A DNA stretch of 64,000 bases, from positions 1 through 64,000 of the forward strand of contig NZ_JAQOSO010000074.1 in the NCBI RefSeq assembly GCF_030068505.1. The letters run 5' to 3'. Below are positions 29,498 through 38,589 of this stretch, piece after piece; the stretch's first letter is position 1, and each line of letters opens with the position of its first letter. Under the pieces are notes generated by a model. The model was not told the DNA's origin, did no database searches, and worked only from the letters and a program-made list of their open reading frames with translations. The translations under genes were made by a program, and so were the position numbers. The stretch comes from Roseofilum capinflatum BLCC-M114 (lineage in GTDB: Bacteria > Cyanobacteriota > Cyanobacteriia > Cyanobacteriales > Desertifilaceae).

Positions 29498-30106
29498 TTA
29501 AGAATCGGTGAGTGAGGTATGTTGAAGAACTCGATACAGTAGCCATAGCGTAACCATTAAGCCAACCAGTTCGGCGGCGATCGTATTGATCATCGCTTGC
29601 AGGGCAATCATATTCATAGGCACAATGATCGAGCCAGGATTAACCACGGCTGCTCCTGGAACAGGAGTATAAATAGTGGAGGCTCCAGGGGGTAAGGATA
29701 ACATCCGAAATAATAGGGTTCCCACTCGCCAAAGAGCCACAATTAAGGCACAGCTCATGCCACACAAATTCACCAAAATGCCAATCCATAAGCTACGCCT
29801 AATTTCTGCTTTGGAAGGGCGAGTGTCTGGATTGCTGAGTCGATCCGACAGTTGAGTATAATGAAAACACCAATAAATCGTAAAAATTAAGGTTAATAAA
29901 CATCCATAGGCTAAAATTGTCCCAAGCCAAGCATTCCCAGCTTGTGAAGCATTCGGCGTGTTATCAAATAACAAGACAAACAGCAAAATCAGAATCGGGA
30001 TAATGCCTAAACCGAGTTGTACCCAAAAGCCCATCCATCCCCATCGATGGAACGCTCTGGCAATTTGGTGGACGTTAAGATTGGGGTTGGGTATCGGATC
30101 AAACAT
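29498..30106 (-). CDS. DUF3611 family membrane protein
   Basis: The 202-aa product has four predicted membrane spans: WVQLGLGIIPILILLFVLLF, WLGTILAYGCLLTLIFTIYW, ILVNLCGMSCALIVALWRVG, and MINTIAAELVGLMVTLWLLY. The N-terminal HQIARAFHRWGWMGFWVQL pattern fits DUF3611, a family shared by cyanobacteria and plastids with no settled function. It converges on the HlyD gene (27 bp). Confidence 0.75.
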   Translation of the reverse strand: MFDPIPNPNLNVHQIARAFHRWGWMGFWVQLGLGIIPILILLFVLLFDNTPNASQAGNAWLGTILAYGCLLTLIFTIYWCFHYTQLSDRLSNPDTRPSKAEIRRSLWIGILVNLCGMSCALIVALWRVGTLLFRMLSLPPGASTIYTPVPGAAVVNPGSIIVPMNMIALQAMINTIAAELVGLMVTLWLLYRVLQHTSLTDS

Positions 30107-30244
30107 AAATTAGGGAATTTAGGGGTTATGATCGATAGTGTACAGGGAAGAGGAAGATAAGGAGTATGGCATCTCTTGTTTTAGAGAATTGGTTTATCCT
30201 AAAAACAACTATGTCAGGATGCATCTAGGGACATCATAACTGTA

Positions 30245-31249
30245 ATGAGGCAGTCCACAGTGAGCTTAAATACTCATCCTTATCTTGTCCTTAAAACCCA
30301 GTCATCAATTCGCCATTTTTCGTTAACGGGGAATCAGTGTTGGACAATTGGACGAACTCAGGACAATACGGTGGTATTGCCTGACCCGTGGATTTCGCGA
30401 AACCATGCCATGATTCAACATACAGATACGGGATCGGTTTACTTGATCGATCTGGGAAGTCGTAACGGAACGTTTGTGAATGGCCGTCGGGTGAATGTGC
30501 CGGTGACTCTACAGGATGGGGATCATTTAATGTTTGGCCAAACGGAGGCCCATTTTCACGATCCTTCGGCGGCTCCAGACGCAACTTTGGACTTGGAAGA
30601 GACGGAGGATAATTCCCATGTGACGGCTGCTTTGCATGTGCGGCGGTTGATTTCGGTGATGGTGGTGGATATTCGCAATTTTACGGGTCTGACTCAACAG
30701 ATGGATGATGTGACCTTATCGACGATGATGGGGAATTGGTTTCGGAATGTGGGCAAGATTCTCCGCAAGTACGATAGCTGGGTGGATAAGTATATTGGGG
30801 ATGCGGTGATGGCGGTTTGGTTCCATGGAACGGAGGGGGTGAATCAAACGGAGGTGATGAAAATCCTCTATGCTCTCCATCAATTGCATCAGATGACTGA
30901 GGCGTTAGCTCAAGAGTATCCTTTACCGTCACCGATGCGGATTGGGGCCGGGGTAAATACGGGCCATGCAATGGTGGGAAATACGGGAAGTGGCGATCGC
31001 CCCGATTATACAGCTTTGGGCGATACGGTGAATGCGGCCTTTCGACTAGAATCTTGTACGAAGCAAATTCAGAAGGATATTGCTTTAGGTAAAACAACTT
31101 ATCAATATCTATTTAGTGTGGGAACGAATCCTAACCTATTTGAAAAACATATGGTGCAACTGAAAGGGTATGAACATCCGGCGGTGACCTATGGCTGTTC
31201 CTTTCGTCAACTCCAGGCATTTTTACTTAAATCGGCTAAATTTCACTGA
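30245..31249 (+). CDS. FHA domain - class III adenylate cyclase
   Basis: The 334-aa cytosolic product joins an FHA domain (residues ~25-95: TIGRTQDNTVVLPDPWISRNH, GSRNGTFVNG), which binds phosphothreonine, to a class III cyclase domain (~145-315). Metal Asp residues are in VVDIRNFTG and YIGDAVMAVW. The substrate Lys is in VDKYIGD, and its partner position is Thr (DYTALGDTVNA), the class IIIb pattern typical of bicarbonate-responsive adenylate cyclases. So it should make cAMP; bicarbonate control is inference. No kinase gene adjoins it. Confidence 0.9.
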   Translation: MRQSTVSLNTHPYLVLKTQSSIRHFSLTGNQCWTIGRTQDNTVVLPDPWISRNHAMIQHTDTGSVYLIDLGSRNGTFVNGRRVNVPVTLQDGDHLMFGQTEAHFHDPSAAPDATLDLEETEDNSHVTAALHVRRLISVMVVDIRNFTGLTQQMDDVTLSTMMGNWFRNVGKILRKYDSWVDKYIGDAVMAVWFHGTEGVNQTEVMKILYALHQLHQMTEALAQEYPLPSPMRIGAGVNTGHAMVGNTGSGDRPDYTALGDTVNAAFRLESCTKQIQKDIALGKTTYQYLFSVGTNPNLFEKHMVQLKGYEHPAVTYGCSFRQLQAFLLKSAKFH

Positions 31250-31344
31250 TGCATGGTATCAATGGGCCAAATCAGTCCCATAATAGGAAGGATGGCTGTG
31301 TCATGGTTTAGTAATAACTGATTAACAAAGGAGGAATGATACCC

Positions 31345-31764
31345 ATGAAACGATTGCTGTGCCTGTTCTCTGCTTTCGTGATTTTGATTGCCACTCTGAT
31401 GACCCTGAATACAGTGCCTGCTACGGCTGGGTCTTTGCAGGTTTTGAGTGGACAGCCGATCTTGGCCGAGGCGGATGTCCGCAATAAGGCAGATGATAAA
31501 CTGGCAGAAATTGGCGATCGCATTGATTTGAATAACTCAAGTGTCCGCTCCTTTCTAGACCTGAAAGGATTTTATCCAGTCTTGGCCACCAAAATTGTCA
31601 ACAATGGGCCTTATGAGAAGGTTGAAGATGTTCTGAACATTCCTGGACTGAGCGATCGCCAAAAAGCTAGACTTGAGGCCAACTTAGATAACTTTACCGT
31701 TACTGAACCCACAGAAGCTTTTGTCTATGGACAAAATAATGTGAACAATGGTAACTATGACTAG
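31345..31764 (+). CDS. psbU: Photosystem II extrinsic protein PsbU (12 kDa)
   Basis: The product is a lumenal extrinsic subunit that stabilises the manganese cluster of photosystem II together with PsbO and PsbV. A signal peptide (LFSAFVILIATLMTL...ATAG, ending near residue 30) leads to a helix-hairpin-helix-like mature domain (KLAEIGDRIDLNNSSVRSF, GFYPVLATKIVNNGPY, LNIPGLSDRQK). ATG 31345 is chosen over 31336 because AAGGAGG (31328-31334) is 10 nt from it. The gene is monocistronic with its own terminator. The product is 139 aa before processing. Confidence 0.95.
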   Translation: MKRLLCLFSAFVILIATLMTLNTVPATAGSLQVLSGQPILAEADVRNKADDKLAEIGDRIDLNNSSVRSFLDLKGFYPVLATKIVNNGPYEKVEDVLNIPGLSDRQKARLEANLDNFTVTEPTEAFVYGQNNVNNGNYD

Positions 31765-32241
31765 ACCCAATGGGTGACTGACGGTTAGGGATCATCTCAG
31801 ATGATTCTCCTTCAGACTCCGGCTCAGTTTTAAGTTAACGTTAAGTTAAAGTTTTGTATCCCAGTCCCTTACTCTATTCATGGAAAGAGACTGGGATTTT
31901 TTATCGACTTTGTTGTGGTTGCCTGATTGAGAAGGTGTTATACTGAAGGAGATGGATAAGTTATCGAACTTCATAACAATTAAAAACGCCCAGAACTGTG
32001 AACCATCTGTTACCAAGATTACTGAATGATCCAACCCCCCTAAGCTACAGTAGGAGGTTGTGGAGTCCATATCTTCGTCGAGCAGGTTCGATCGAGTTGC
32101 GACTCACCCAGATAAAAGTTCACTTCAAAAGCGGACACACAAAACAGCCGGGTTAACTTATCCCCGTTGTCCTTTTGGTTTTGGCTTCCTGAATATTAAC
32201 GCTCCATTAATCTAATGGTCTAAGCCTCTTTAGAGATCGCC
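31765..32241. other. Intergenic region with terminator and hairpins
   Basis: Besides the psbU terminator (31859-31902), there is an ATCATCT/AGATGAT-type hairpin at 31790-31805 and a CAACCCCCCTA/TAGGAGGTTG hairpin at 32032-32060. The latter is strong but fits no RNA family I know. A reverse frame at 31846-32070 has no features of a gene. Confidence 0.4.
31859..31902 (+). terminator. psbU rho-independent terminator
   Basis: TCCCAGT (31859-31865) pairs with ACTGGGA (31890-31896), followed by six T. It lies 95 nt after the psbU stop. Confidence 0.7.
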
Positions 32242-32448
32242 TTAGCGACCTCCCGTATCTCCAGTTCGCTCAGGAGACCCGTTATCAGGAGGTTCGTACC
32301 CTTTGAGCAGTTGGATTATATTTTGATGGGTTGGGTCAACCCTCTCAATCGAGGTGTGTCCCCAACTTGGTTGTGAACAGGTGGCGATCGCTAATGCTCC
32401 AGCGAATAGGATTGCTGTGTGTTTTTCAAGTCTTAACTGTGTTCCCAT
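32242..32448 (-). CDS. Small exported protein, 68 aa
   Basis: The product has a signal-like start (HTAILFAGALAIATCSQPSWG) and a C-terminal tail PPDNGSPERTGDTGGR. That tail recalls the PP-[DN]-x-G-x-P-x-R-x-x-G-G-x-R motif found at the N-terminus of exported cyanobacterial DUF928-type proteins, so this may be a remnant or a short relative. A Cys follows the hydrophobic stretch but is not a clean lipobox. ATG 32448 is preferred to the upstream TTG at 32454. Nothing else supports expression. Confidence 0.45.
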   Translation of the reverse strand: MGTQLRLEKHTAILFAGALAIATCSQPSWGHTSIERVDPTHQNIIQLLKGYEPPDNGSPERTGDTGGR

Positions 32449-32719
32449 ACCCAATAGCCCTAGTCAACGCGAGACTTACTTTCCATTATACCGGCAATTT
32501 TACTGGCAGTTTTACTCAATTTAACAATTATTGTCAATTCGTCAAATCTGGAGATTCCGTAAATATACGGTTTTTTCTTCAGAGGTTTCACGATACAGCC
32601 CCGTACTGCCTTCCAGCAATTAATCTGGAAATTTACGGAACCTTATTCTTCTATTCTTACTACGAAATATTAAAACCGGAAGAAAAAGCCCAGAATTTAT
32701 AAAGATTTCATAAAGTCCC

Positions 32720-34885
32720 CTACTGAGGACAAGAAGCAAGAAGATAGCGATTCTTTCCCTGTAACTTGGCTTGGTACATCGCTTGATCGGCCGATTTAAT
32801 TAGCTCCTCAAGAGTCTTGCCATCTTGAGGATAGACACTAATCCCCAAACTTAAAGTAATCTTAAGATTCTCTCCTCCGTTGAGCATCAGGGGTTGAGTG
32901 ACAGCCAAGATGATTTTTTCGGCGACGCGAATAGCTATAGATGGATTGGGAATTTGAGGCAACAGAACCGTAAATTCATCTCCTCCAAGTCGAGCAACCG
33001 TATCGCTACCGCGCAAACAATGGGTGAGCCGTTGAGCAACTTCCTTAATCACCAAATCTCCCATATCATGGCCAAACGTATCGTTAATCTGCTTAAAGCC
33101 GTCTAAGTCGAGAAAGAAAGTGGCCAGCATGGTTTCATTGGCTTGGGCATAAACGAGGGCTTCTTGCAGTTTTTCTTCAAATAACTTGCGATTGGCTAAA
33201 CCCGTGAGGACATCATGATTAGCCATATGGCGCATCTGGTCTTCCGAGAGTTTCAGTTCCGCATTGTGGCGTTTGAGATCTTCAGCTAACCGTTGCAGTT
33301 CAGCTTCCCGTTCTTTCTGCTGGGTAATATCTCGGATCACACCCACCAAAAATAGATTCCCCCCAGAATCGCGATGGAGCGATCGCTTGGTCTCAATCAC
33401 TCGGTGAATTCCCCCAGCATCCGTAAATTCTTCTTCCTGCTGGGTGCTTTCCTGAGTCAGAAACAAGTTCTCATCTTGCTGCCAAAATTGTTCGGCTTCT
33501 TCAGGAGCAAACAAATCATAATCCGATTTGTCCATGAGCATTTCTAAAGGATAGCCGATTAACTGGGAGTAGGCTTGGTTTAAGACAATCCACCGATGGT
33601 TTTGATCTTTAACAAAAATCGGATCGGGAATGCTATTAATAATGCCCTGGAGCAATTCTGTAGAGCGTTTGAATTCTCCTTCTTGATGGGCAAAGTGAAT
33701 TAAAATCATCAGGGCCGAGCCAGTAAATCCGAATATAGGAGGAATTAGGGGAAACCACCAGCGAGAGATAAACAGGACATAGCTGGTTAGACCTAAGCTT
33801 CCTAGGGTAATTCCTGAACTGACGATTAACTGGGAGGGGTCTCTTAACTTCCAAGCGAGAATGGAGCCTAATGCTGACCAAGCGAAAGTCCAGAGTGCTT
33901 CAATGGGATCGGGCAAGGTTTTGATCGGGGTTTGTTCCCCAATGGCCAGATCTAAAATAAAGCTAATTAAATTGGCTTGAGCTTCAACGCCGGGAACCTC
34001 ATCGGGATTGCTGTAAGGAATGGGTACAAAGTCTTTGAGGCTAACAGCCGTTAAACCAATTAAAACAATGCGATCGCGAAATAAATTGGGGTCAACCCCT
34101 CCATTCAAAACCTCAGAAACAGAAACCGTGGTGAAGGTATCGCGAGGGCCGCGAAAATCGGCTAAAAAAGGGTATCCACTGGCATCTGCATTCACATAGG
34201 CTCCATCATTGGGCTGAAAAGGATAGAAGACTGCTTTGCCGAGTTGTAAGTATTTGGGATTAACAGATGCTTCTTCTTCTTCAATGTCGAACTGGTCTAG
34301 GTACTTCAGAGCCAGTTGTAGGGCAAAACTTTTGTGAGGGGTGTCTGTATGTACATAGAGTAACCCTCGACGCACTGTCCCATCTACATCTAAGAGAACA
34401 TTATTGAACCCAACTTGGGTTTGAGGATCTAAAGCTGGAGGAGGGGGAATATTCGGTACAGTTTTATCGGCGACTCGCTCAATCCCTACCAGGTTCGGTA
34501 ATTCTTGCATGACCTGTTGTAAGTGTTCGTAACCGGGATTGACGGGTAAATCTCGATATAAATCTAATCCAATTGCTTGAGGTTGGCTCTGGGCAATCGT
34601 TTCTAGGAGAGTCGCCAAGGTGCGATCGGGGATCGGCCATCCTAGGTTTTGCAAATCTGGCTCATCAATGCCTACAATGATAATCCGGTCATCTTTGGGT
34701 AAGGGCGGTCGAAGACGAACCAGGGTATCAAGGGCGATTAATTCGATCGCCTGTAAGAGACCGAAAAAGCGTAGGGTCAGGATTGCTAGAGTAATCGCGG
34801 AAGCGGTAAAAACCACTCGATTTTGATGGAAAAAGCGTCGGGTGAGCCGATGCCAAAAAGCCTGTATGGAAGTTGGATATGACAC
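32720..34885 (-). CDS. CHASE2-PAS-GGDEF diguanylate cyclase
   Basis: The 721-aa membrane protein has an N-terminal TM helix, a CHASE2 extracytoplasmic sensor (DRIIIVGIDEPDLQNLGWPIPDRTLA region, to about residue 310), three TM helices (~330-400), a PAS domain (IPDPIFVKDQNHRWIVLNQA; residues ~420-530), a short coiled coil, and a GGDEF domain. The catalytic motif RLGGDEFTVLLP is intact. The product should make c-di-GMP in response to an external signal. There is no EAL domain. A ~150-nt gap separates it from a possible 47-codon gene upstream. Confidence 0.95.
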   Translation of the reverse strand: MSYPTSIQAFWHRLTRRFFHQNRVVFTASAITLAILTLRFFGLLQAIELIALDTLVRLRPPLPKDDRIIIVGIDEPDLQNLGWPIPDRTLATLLETIAQSQPQAIGLDLYRDLPVNPGYEHLQQVMQELPNLVGIERVADKTVPNIPPPPALDPQTQVGFNNVLLDVDGTVRRGLLYVHTDTPHKSFALQLALKYLDQFDIEEEEASVNPKYLQLGKAVFYPFQPNDGAYVNADASGYPFLADFRGPRDTFTTVSVSEVLNGGVDPNLFRDRIVLIGLTAVSLKDFVPIPYSNPDEVPGVEAQANLISFILDLAIGEQTPIKTLPDPIEALWTFAWSALGSILAWKLRDPSQLIVSSGITLGSLGLTSYVLFISRWWFPLIPPIFGFTGSALMILIHFAHQEGEFKRSTELLQGIINSIPDPIFVKDQNHRWIVLNQAYSQLIGYPLEMLMDKSDYDLFAPEEAEQFWQQDENLFLTQESTQQEEEFTDAGGIHRVIETKRSLHRDSGGNLFLVGVIRDITQQKEREAELQRLAEDLKRHNAELKLSEDQMRHMANHDVLTGLANRKLFEEKLQEALVYAQANETMLATFFLDLDGFKQINDTFGHDMGDLVIKEVAQRLTHCLRGSDTVARLGGDEFTVLLPQIPNPSIAIRVAEKIILAVTQPLMLNGGENLKITLSLGISVYPQDGKTLEELIKSADQAMYQAKLQGKNRYLLASCPQ

Positions 34886-35036
34886 GGATCGGGTTTTTGG
34901 TTAGGAGAAAGCAGAGTAACCACACAAAGAGGATGGCATATCCTGTTCTTGATCGGAAAAAATAGATGCACAGAACTTAAGTTGAGAAATCAGACTGCAA
35001 AATTCTTCACAGAAGGGGGGTGAGGGTCATGTGAAT

Positions 35037-35180
35037 TTATGAATGGGTGTTGACCTTCTCAATGGATAGGTTTGGATCGAAGTCCTGATTGAAGGGCTGA
35101 TCGAGATGAGCGATCGCGCTCAGACCTATAGTTAAGGCGATCGCTTGCACAAAAATCCATCCCTTAAATTGTAAACGCAT
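35037..35180 (-). CDS. Possible small membrane or exported protein, 47 aa
   Basis: A 47-codon frame starts at ATG 35180 and stops at TAA 35037. GGAGGGTCGAGG stands directly before the start at 35184-35195, a strong ribosome site. The product is MRLQFKGWIFVQAIALTIGL followed by SAIAHLDQPF and a polar tail (SIEKVNTHS), so one helix or signal peptide plus a short acidic end. It lies between the VKOR gene and the GGDEF gene on the same strand. No family is known to me. Confidence 0.5.
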   Translation of the reverse strand: MRLQFKGWIFVQAIALTIGLSAIAHLDQPFNQDFDPNLSIEKVNTHS

Positions 35181-35273
35181 GATCCTCGACCCTCCTAACA
35201 CTACAGGATTCTTTTATAGAAGGTTTTGCCTTGTAGGAGTGTGATGGTTTACCCATGGGTTGAGTGATTTACA

Positions 35274-36182
35274 TCACTGTTGCCCAAAGTCACGGGGCCC
35301 CTGATAATCGGATAGATCGGCTAATTCGTTGAGCGATCGCACTCCAGCATAGAGTTGACCGTTTATTTCCCAACTGGGAAAGGCTTGAACTCCAGCCGCT
35401 TTACATTGTTCAACTTGGGCATTTACGCCATCAGCAGCACATTCAACATAGTCAATGTTAGAGGCTGCCTCTTGACCAAACAACTCCTTCTGTTCATGGC
35501 AGTGGGGACACCAATACGCGCCATAATATTTAGCTCCCATGTCATTCAGGTGTTCAACTAAGGCCACTTCAGCCGGGCCAGAAGTTGTAGTCACTGGAGG
35601 AGGTGTTCCTGGGGTAGCTTGGGGATTATTCACATTGCCATAGACTCCGAGGGTCGCCACTAAGGTAACCATGGCCACGGTTAACCCGGTAAAGGCTAAT
35701 TGGCCGATATCTTCCCAAGCATGGCCGATGAGGGTAACCACAAATAGGGAGAGGGACAAGAAAGCCGAAAGCACGCAGTAGGGACAAAATGCGCCAATGG
35801 TGAAGGCCATGATGTACATCAAATAGGCACTGCCCACGACCATTACCGTACTGGTAACGAACATCAGGAAACGAGTCCACTGGTCTAGGGTGGTTCGCAG
35901 TTCCTTGTTTTGATCGGGATTAATTAATAAGGGGGCGATGGCCAACATCAGCATTCCGGCATAGCCAAAAAAGCCAAACAGAGTTAGAGGTAGCCCAAAC
36001 ACGGTTGCATAGGGACTGCCCAAGACCTCTTTACAGCCACTGGTTGGGCAAACCGCTTCTGCACTACCCATGACCTCGACCACAGTTAAAAATGCTGTTT
36101 CGATCGCTCCCAGGGTCGCGATGCCAGCAGTTATGGGTCGAGACCAACGATGAATCCAGGGACTAGAACGCCTACGCCTCAT
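35274..36182 (-). CDS. VKOR - thioredoxin-domain fusion
   Basis: The 302-aa membrane protein is a vitamin K epoxide reductase homologue fused to its partner. Four to five TM helices carry the outer Cys pair C45/C50 (VCPTSGC) and the quinone-side pair C133-x-x-C136 (FCPYC). After a Pro/Thr linker (~190-203), a thioredoxin-like domain has C225-x-x-C228 (YWCPHCHEQK). It makes disulfides in exported proteins and passes electrons to quinone, the role DsbB/DsbA have in other bacteria; in cyanobacteria and plants it supports photosystem II assembly. The N-terminal 5-residue Arg run is cytosolic. A second thioredoxin copy lies just upstream. Confidence 0.93.
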   Translation of the reverse strand: MRRRRSSPWIHRWSRPITAGIATLGAIETAFLTVVEVMGSAEAVCPTSGCKEVLGSPYATVFGLPLTLFGFFGYAGMLMLAIAPLLINPDQNKELRTTLDQWTRFLMFVTSTVMVVGSAYLMYIMAFTIGAFCPYCVLSAFLSLSLFVVTLIGHAWEDIGQLAFTGLTVAMVTLVATLGVYGNVNNPQATPGTPPPVTTTSGPAEVALVEHLNDMGAKYYGAYWCPHCHEQKELFGQEAASNIDYVECAADGVNAQVEQCKAAGVQAFPSWEINGQLYAGVRSLNELADLSDYQGPRDFGQQ

Positions 36183-36285
36183 AGCTTTAATTTAGTAATA
36201 AACGATAGGGATATTTTTGATTGCAGCATAAAACTCTTCGGCTTGCCACCTGAACTCGATTCAGGTCAAGCCTATTTTTTGCGCG

Positions 36286-36777
36286 TTAAAACTCTTGTGA
36301 GCCTTGATATCCAGAGACTTCCGCCAACTGCTGCAAGGGCAAATTGCCTTCATATTTTTCCCCATCAATCACCCAAGTTGGATAAGCGCTAATTCCTGCC
36401 TGTTGGCAGACTTCGGCTTGGGGAGCTGTTCGCCCTTCTGGAGAACATTCGATATAAACCGGCTCTCTTTCGGCCAGCATCACTTGAGCCACTGCTTGTT
36501 CGCCAAACCGTTCTTTTTGGGAATGACAATGGGGACACCAGTAAGCCCCATACATTTTAGCGCCAATGTTCTGGAGATGTTGGGCTAGGGCTAAACTCGC
36601 TGGAGTTGAAGCCGTTTCGATAGGGGGACTTTGGGAGGGGGAAACTTGAGCTTGAGCGCGAGTGTTGATAGGGGAAGGATTCAGATTTCCGAGGAAGAAT
36701 AATCCTCCTGTGCCTAATCCTAGCCAGAAGAGGGAAAGGGTCAACTTTTTGGCAATCGGTTTTAGGGAAGAGTTCAC
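36286..36777 (-). CDS. Exported thioredoxin-like protein, paralogue of the VKOR C-terminal domain
   Basis: The 163-aa product has a signal or anchor (LTLSLFWLGLGTGGLFFLGNL), a low-complexity linker, and a thioredoxin-like domain with C81-x-x-C84 (YWCPHCHSQKERFGE). From LAQHLQNIGAKMYGAYWCPHC to the end it repeats the VKOR domain LVEHLNDMGAKYYGAYWCPHC, including YVEC/YIEC, AGVQAFPSW/AGISAYPTW and INGQLYAG/IDGEKYEG. It lies 103 bp upstream of that gene on the same strand, so it arose by duplication and probably shares its transcript. Probably lumenal or periplasmic. Confidence 0.85.
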   Translation of the reverse strand: MNSSLKPIAKKLTLSLFWLGLGTGGLFFLGNLNPSPINTRAQAQVSPSQSPPIETASTPASLALAQHLQNIGAKMYGAYWCPHCHSQKERFGEQAVAQVMLAEREPVYIECSPEGRTAPQAEVCQQAGISAYPTWVIDGEKYEGNLPLQQLAEVSGYQGSQEF

Positions 36778-36858
36778 AGATTTTCCTCCATTAATTAGGG
36801 TTTAGATAGCTCTAGGCCATGGACTGGGATTGAATCGGGGAAGTTTCCTTAAGCTGGT

Positions 36859-37734
36859 TTAGTTGGGGGTTAAACTCCGTTGAGTGGCTTCCACAAACTG
36901 GCTCACGCGGTTGGGATCGATGGGTTGTTCAATTTGGCCATGGCGTTTAAGGGTACTGGCAACAATGATGCCATCGGCATGGGGGAGCAGGTTACTGATA
37001 TTGTGCCAATTGGCTCCACTGCCTATAAATACGGGGGTTTCTGGGGCCAGTTGGCTGGCCAATTTCAGGTCTTCGATATCGGGGGGCGTGCCGGTGGTTG
37101 GCCCAGATAGGATGATGGCATCAGCCAGACCTCGTTCTATGGTGTCTTTAATGGTAGCCGCCAGGGGTTGATGCCCTAGGGGGTGTGCATGTTTGACGAG
37201 AACATCTGCGAGGATTTTTACGTCTGCGCCGAGTTCGCGCCGATAGCGTAAAAGTTCATGCGCTTTGCCTTCGATTAAGCCTTGATCGGTGGCCATTACG
37301 CCTGTGAGGACGTTGACGCGAATAAATGCCGATTCGGTGCAGGAGGCGATCGCCAAGGCACTGTGGGCATCGTTGCGTAGGACATTGACCCCAATGGGTA
37401 AGGTCACGAGATTTTTTAGGCGATCGATAATTAAGCTCATGGCACTCACTACGGCCGGATCGACCCGATCTTTCGTGAAGGGAGCATCAAAGAAGTTTTC
37501 TACCATGATGCCATGGACTCCGCCCGACGCTAGGGCCGTGGCTTCTCGTTCGGCCCTAGCAATGACGGTTTGCAGGTTCGATCCCCACCGCGATGACGTG
37601 GGTAGGGGGAGAAGATGAACCACACCAATAATGGGGTTTGAGGTTTGAAAAATCTTAGTTAAGTCCACCCGTTTTCTCTTTCCGGACTCATCAACAACAA
37701 CTCCAGATGGGCTTCTCCGATGGGGTTCGTGCAA
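36859..37734 (-). CDS. btpA: BtpA family protein (photosystem I biogenesis)
   Basis: The product is the BtpA-type TIM-barrel-like protein needed for stable PsaA/PsaB accumulation. Seen: PIIGVVHLLPLPTS near the start, GVHGIMVENFFDAPF, LPIGVNVLRNDAHSALAIA, and IILSGPTTGTPPD. The frame is open from ATG 37734, but GTG 37668 gives VDLTKIFQTSNPIIG, closer to the usual family start. The first 22 residues (RRSPSGVVVDESGKRKR) may therefore not be translated. It is on the strand of the two redox genes upstream of them, so all three could share one transcript (81 bp gap). Confidence 0.9.
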   Translation of the reverse strand: MHEPHRRSPSGVVVDESGKRKRVDLTKIFQTSNPIIGVVHLLPLPTSSRWGSNLQTVIARAEREATALASGGVHGIMVENFFDAPFTKDRVDPAVVSAMSLIIDRLKNLVTLPIGVNVLRNDAHSALAIASCTESAFIRVNVLTGVMATDQGLIEGKAHELLRYRRELGADVKILADVLVKHAHPLGHQPLAATIKDTIERGLADAIILSGPTTGTPPDIEDLKLASQLAPETPVFIGSGANWHNISNLLPHADGIIVASTLKRHGQIEQPIDPNRVSQFVEATQRSLTPN

Positions 37735-37937
37735 CCGGGGTAAACGTTATGGGTTAGGAATCGCTTTTTCATAGGTTTAGGCCTGCTTACAGGAACACAT
37801 AGAAGGATCAGCCGAGATTTCCTCTCTAGTCAGATTGACTTTATGGAGTTGCTTTTTGCCTGTGTTGGTAAGACAACACCGTATGATAATACCATAGGCT
37901 TGATCGGTGAGATTTAATCACGCAAGGGGATAGCCAT

Positions 37938-38564
37938 ATGCTCAGTTATCTGAGGGGAACTGTTGCCCAGGTTCAGAAGCGATCGCCCAATCGCGTCACC
38001 CTGGTGTTGGAGGTTCAGGGTCTCGGTTATGAGATTCAAGTGACTCGTCAATTCGGAGAAGCGGTTTCGGAGCATCAGGACACTCAGGTGCAAGTGTTTA
38101 CTCATTTGATGATGCGGGAGGAGCAACCTCTGTTGTATGGTTTTGCGTCCTCAGCAGAGCGGGATCTATTTCGCCAGTTGGTAGCAGTCAGTGGCATTGG
38201 AGCGCAGTTGGCGATCGCTCTTTTGGATACCCTGGGCCTGTCGGATTTGGTTCAGGCGATCGTTACCGGTAATATTAAACAACTGGTTCGCACACCTGGC
38301 GTGGGCAGTAAAACCGCCGAACGCATTGCCTTAGAATTAAGAACTAAGTTATCCCAATGGCGAGATACCTCTGGCGTTGCTCTACCCGTGTCTAGTACCC
38401 TTCCTTCTGCTTTACAAGAAGATGTGGAAATGACCCTTCTGGCTTTAGGATATAATCAGCAAGAAATTGCCCAAGCTTTGGGTGCATTGAGTCAGAAGCC
38501 TAATCTCATGAAAACAAAAGATCCGGAAGATTGGATCAGGGAAGCGATTAGTTGGTTAAGTTGA
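37938..38564 (+). CDS. ruvA: Holliday junction branch migration protein RuvA
   Basis: The 208-aa product binds Holliday junctions and guides the RuvB motor. An OB-fold N-terminal domain (MLSYLRGTVAQVQKRSPNRVTL) is followed by two helix-hairpin-helix motifs (LVAVSGIGAQLAIALL, LVRTPGVGSKTAERIALEL) and a C-terminal RuvB-binding domain (VEMTLLALGYNQQEIAQAL). Length fits the family. A GTGTTG/CAACAC hairpin (37862-37879) precedes it. ruvB is not in the window, as is usual in cyanobacteria. Confidence 0.96.
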   Translation: MLSYLRGTVAQVQKRSPNRVTLVLEVQGLGYEIQVTRQFGEAVSEHQDTQVQVFTHLMMREEQPLLYGFASSAERDLFRQLVAVSGIGAQLAIALLDTLGLSDLVQAIVTGNIKQLVRTPGVGSKTAERIALELRTKLSQWRDTSGVALPVSSTLPSALQEDVEMTLLALGYNQQEIAQALGALSQKPNLMKTKDPEDWIREAISWLS

Positions 38565-38589
38565 AATTAATTTTTTAAGAGGTAATTCC

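Noticed and set aside
31846-32070. 74-codon minus-strand frame after psbU
   Set aside because: It reads through the psbU terminator hairpin and has no ribosome site or known motif.
32331-32702. 123-codon plus-strand frame with a hydrophobic stretch
   Set aside because: It overlaps the better-supported small minus-strand ORF, has no motif, and its Phe/Tyr-rich composition looks like AT-rich noncoding DNA.
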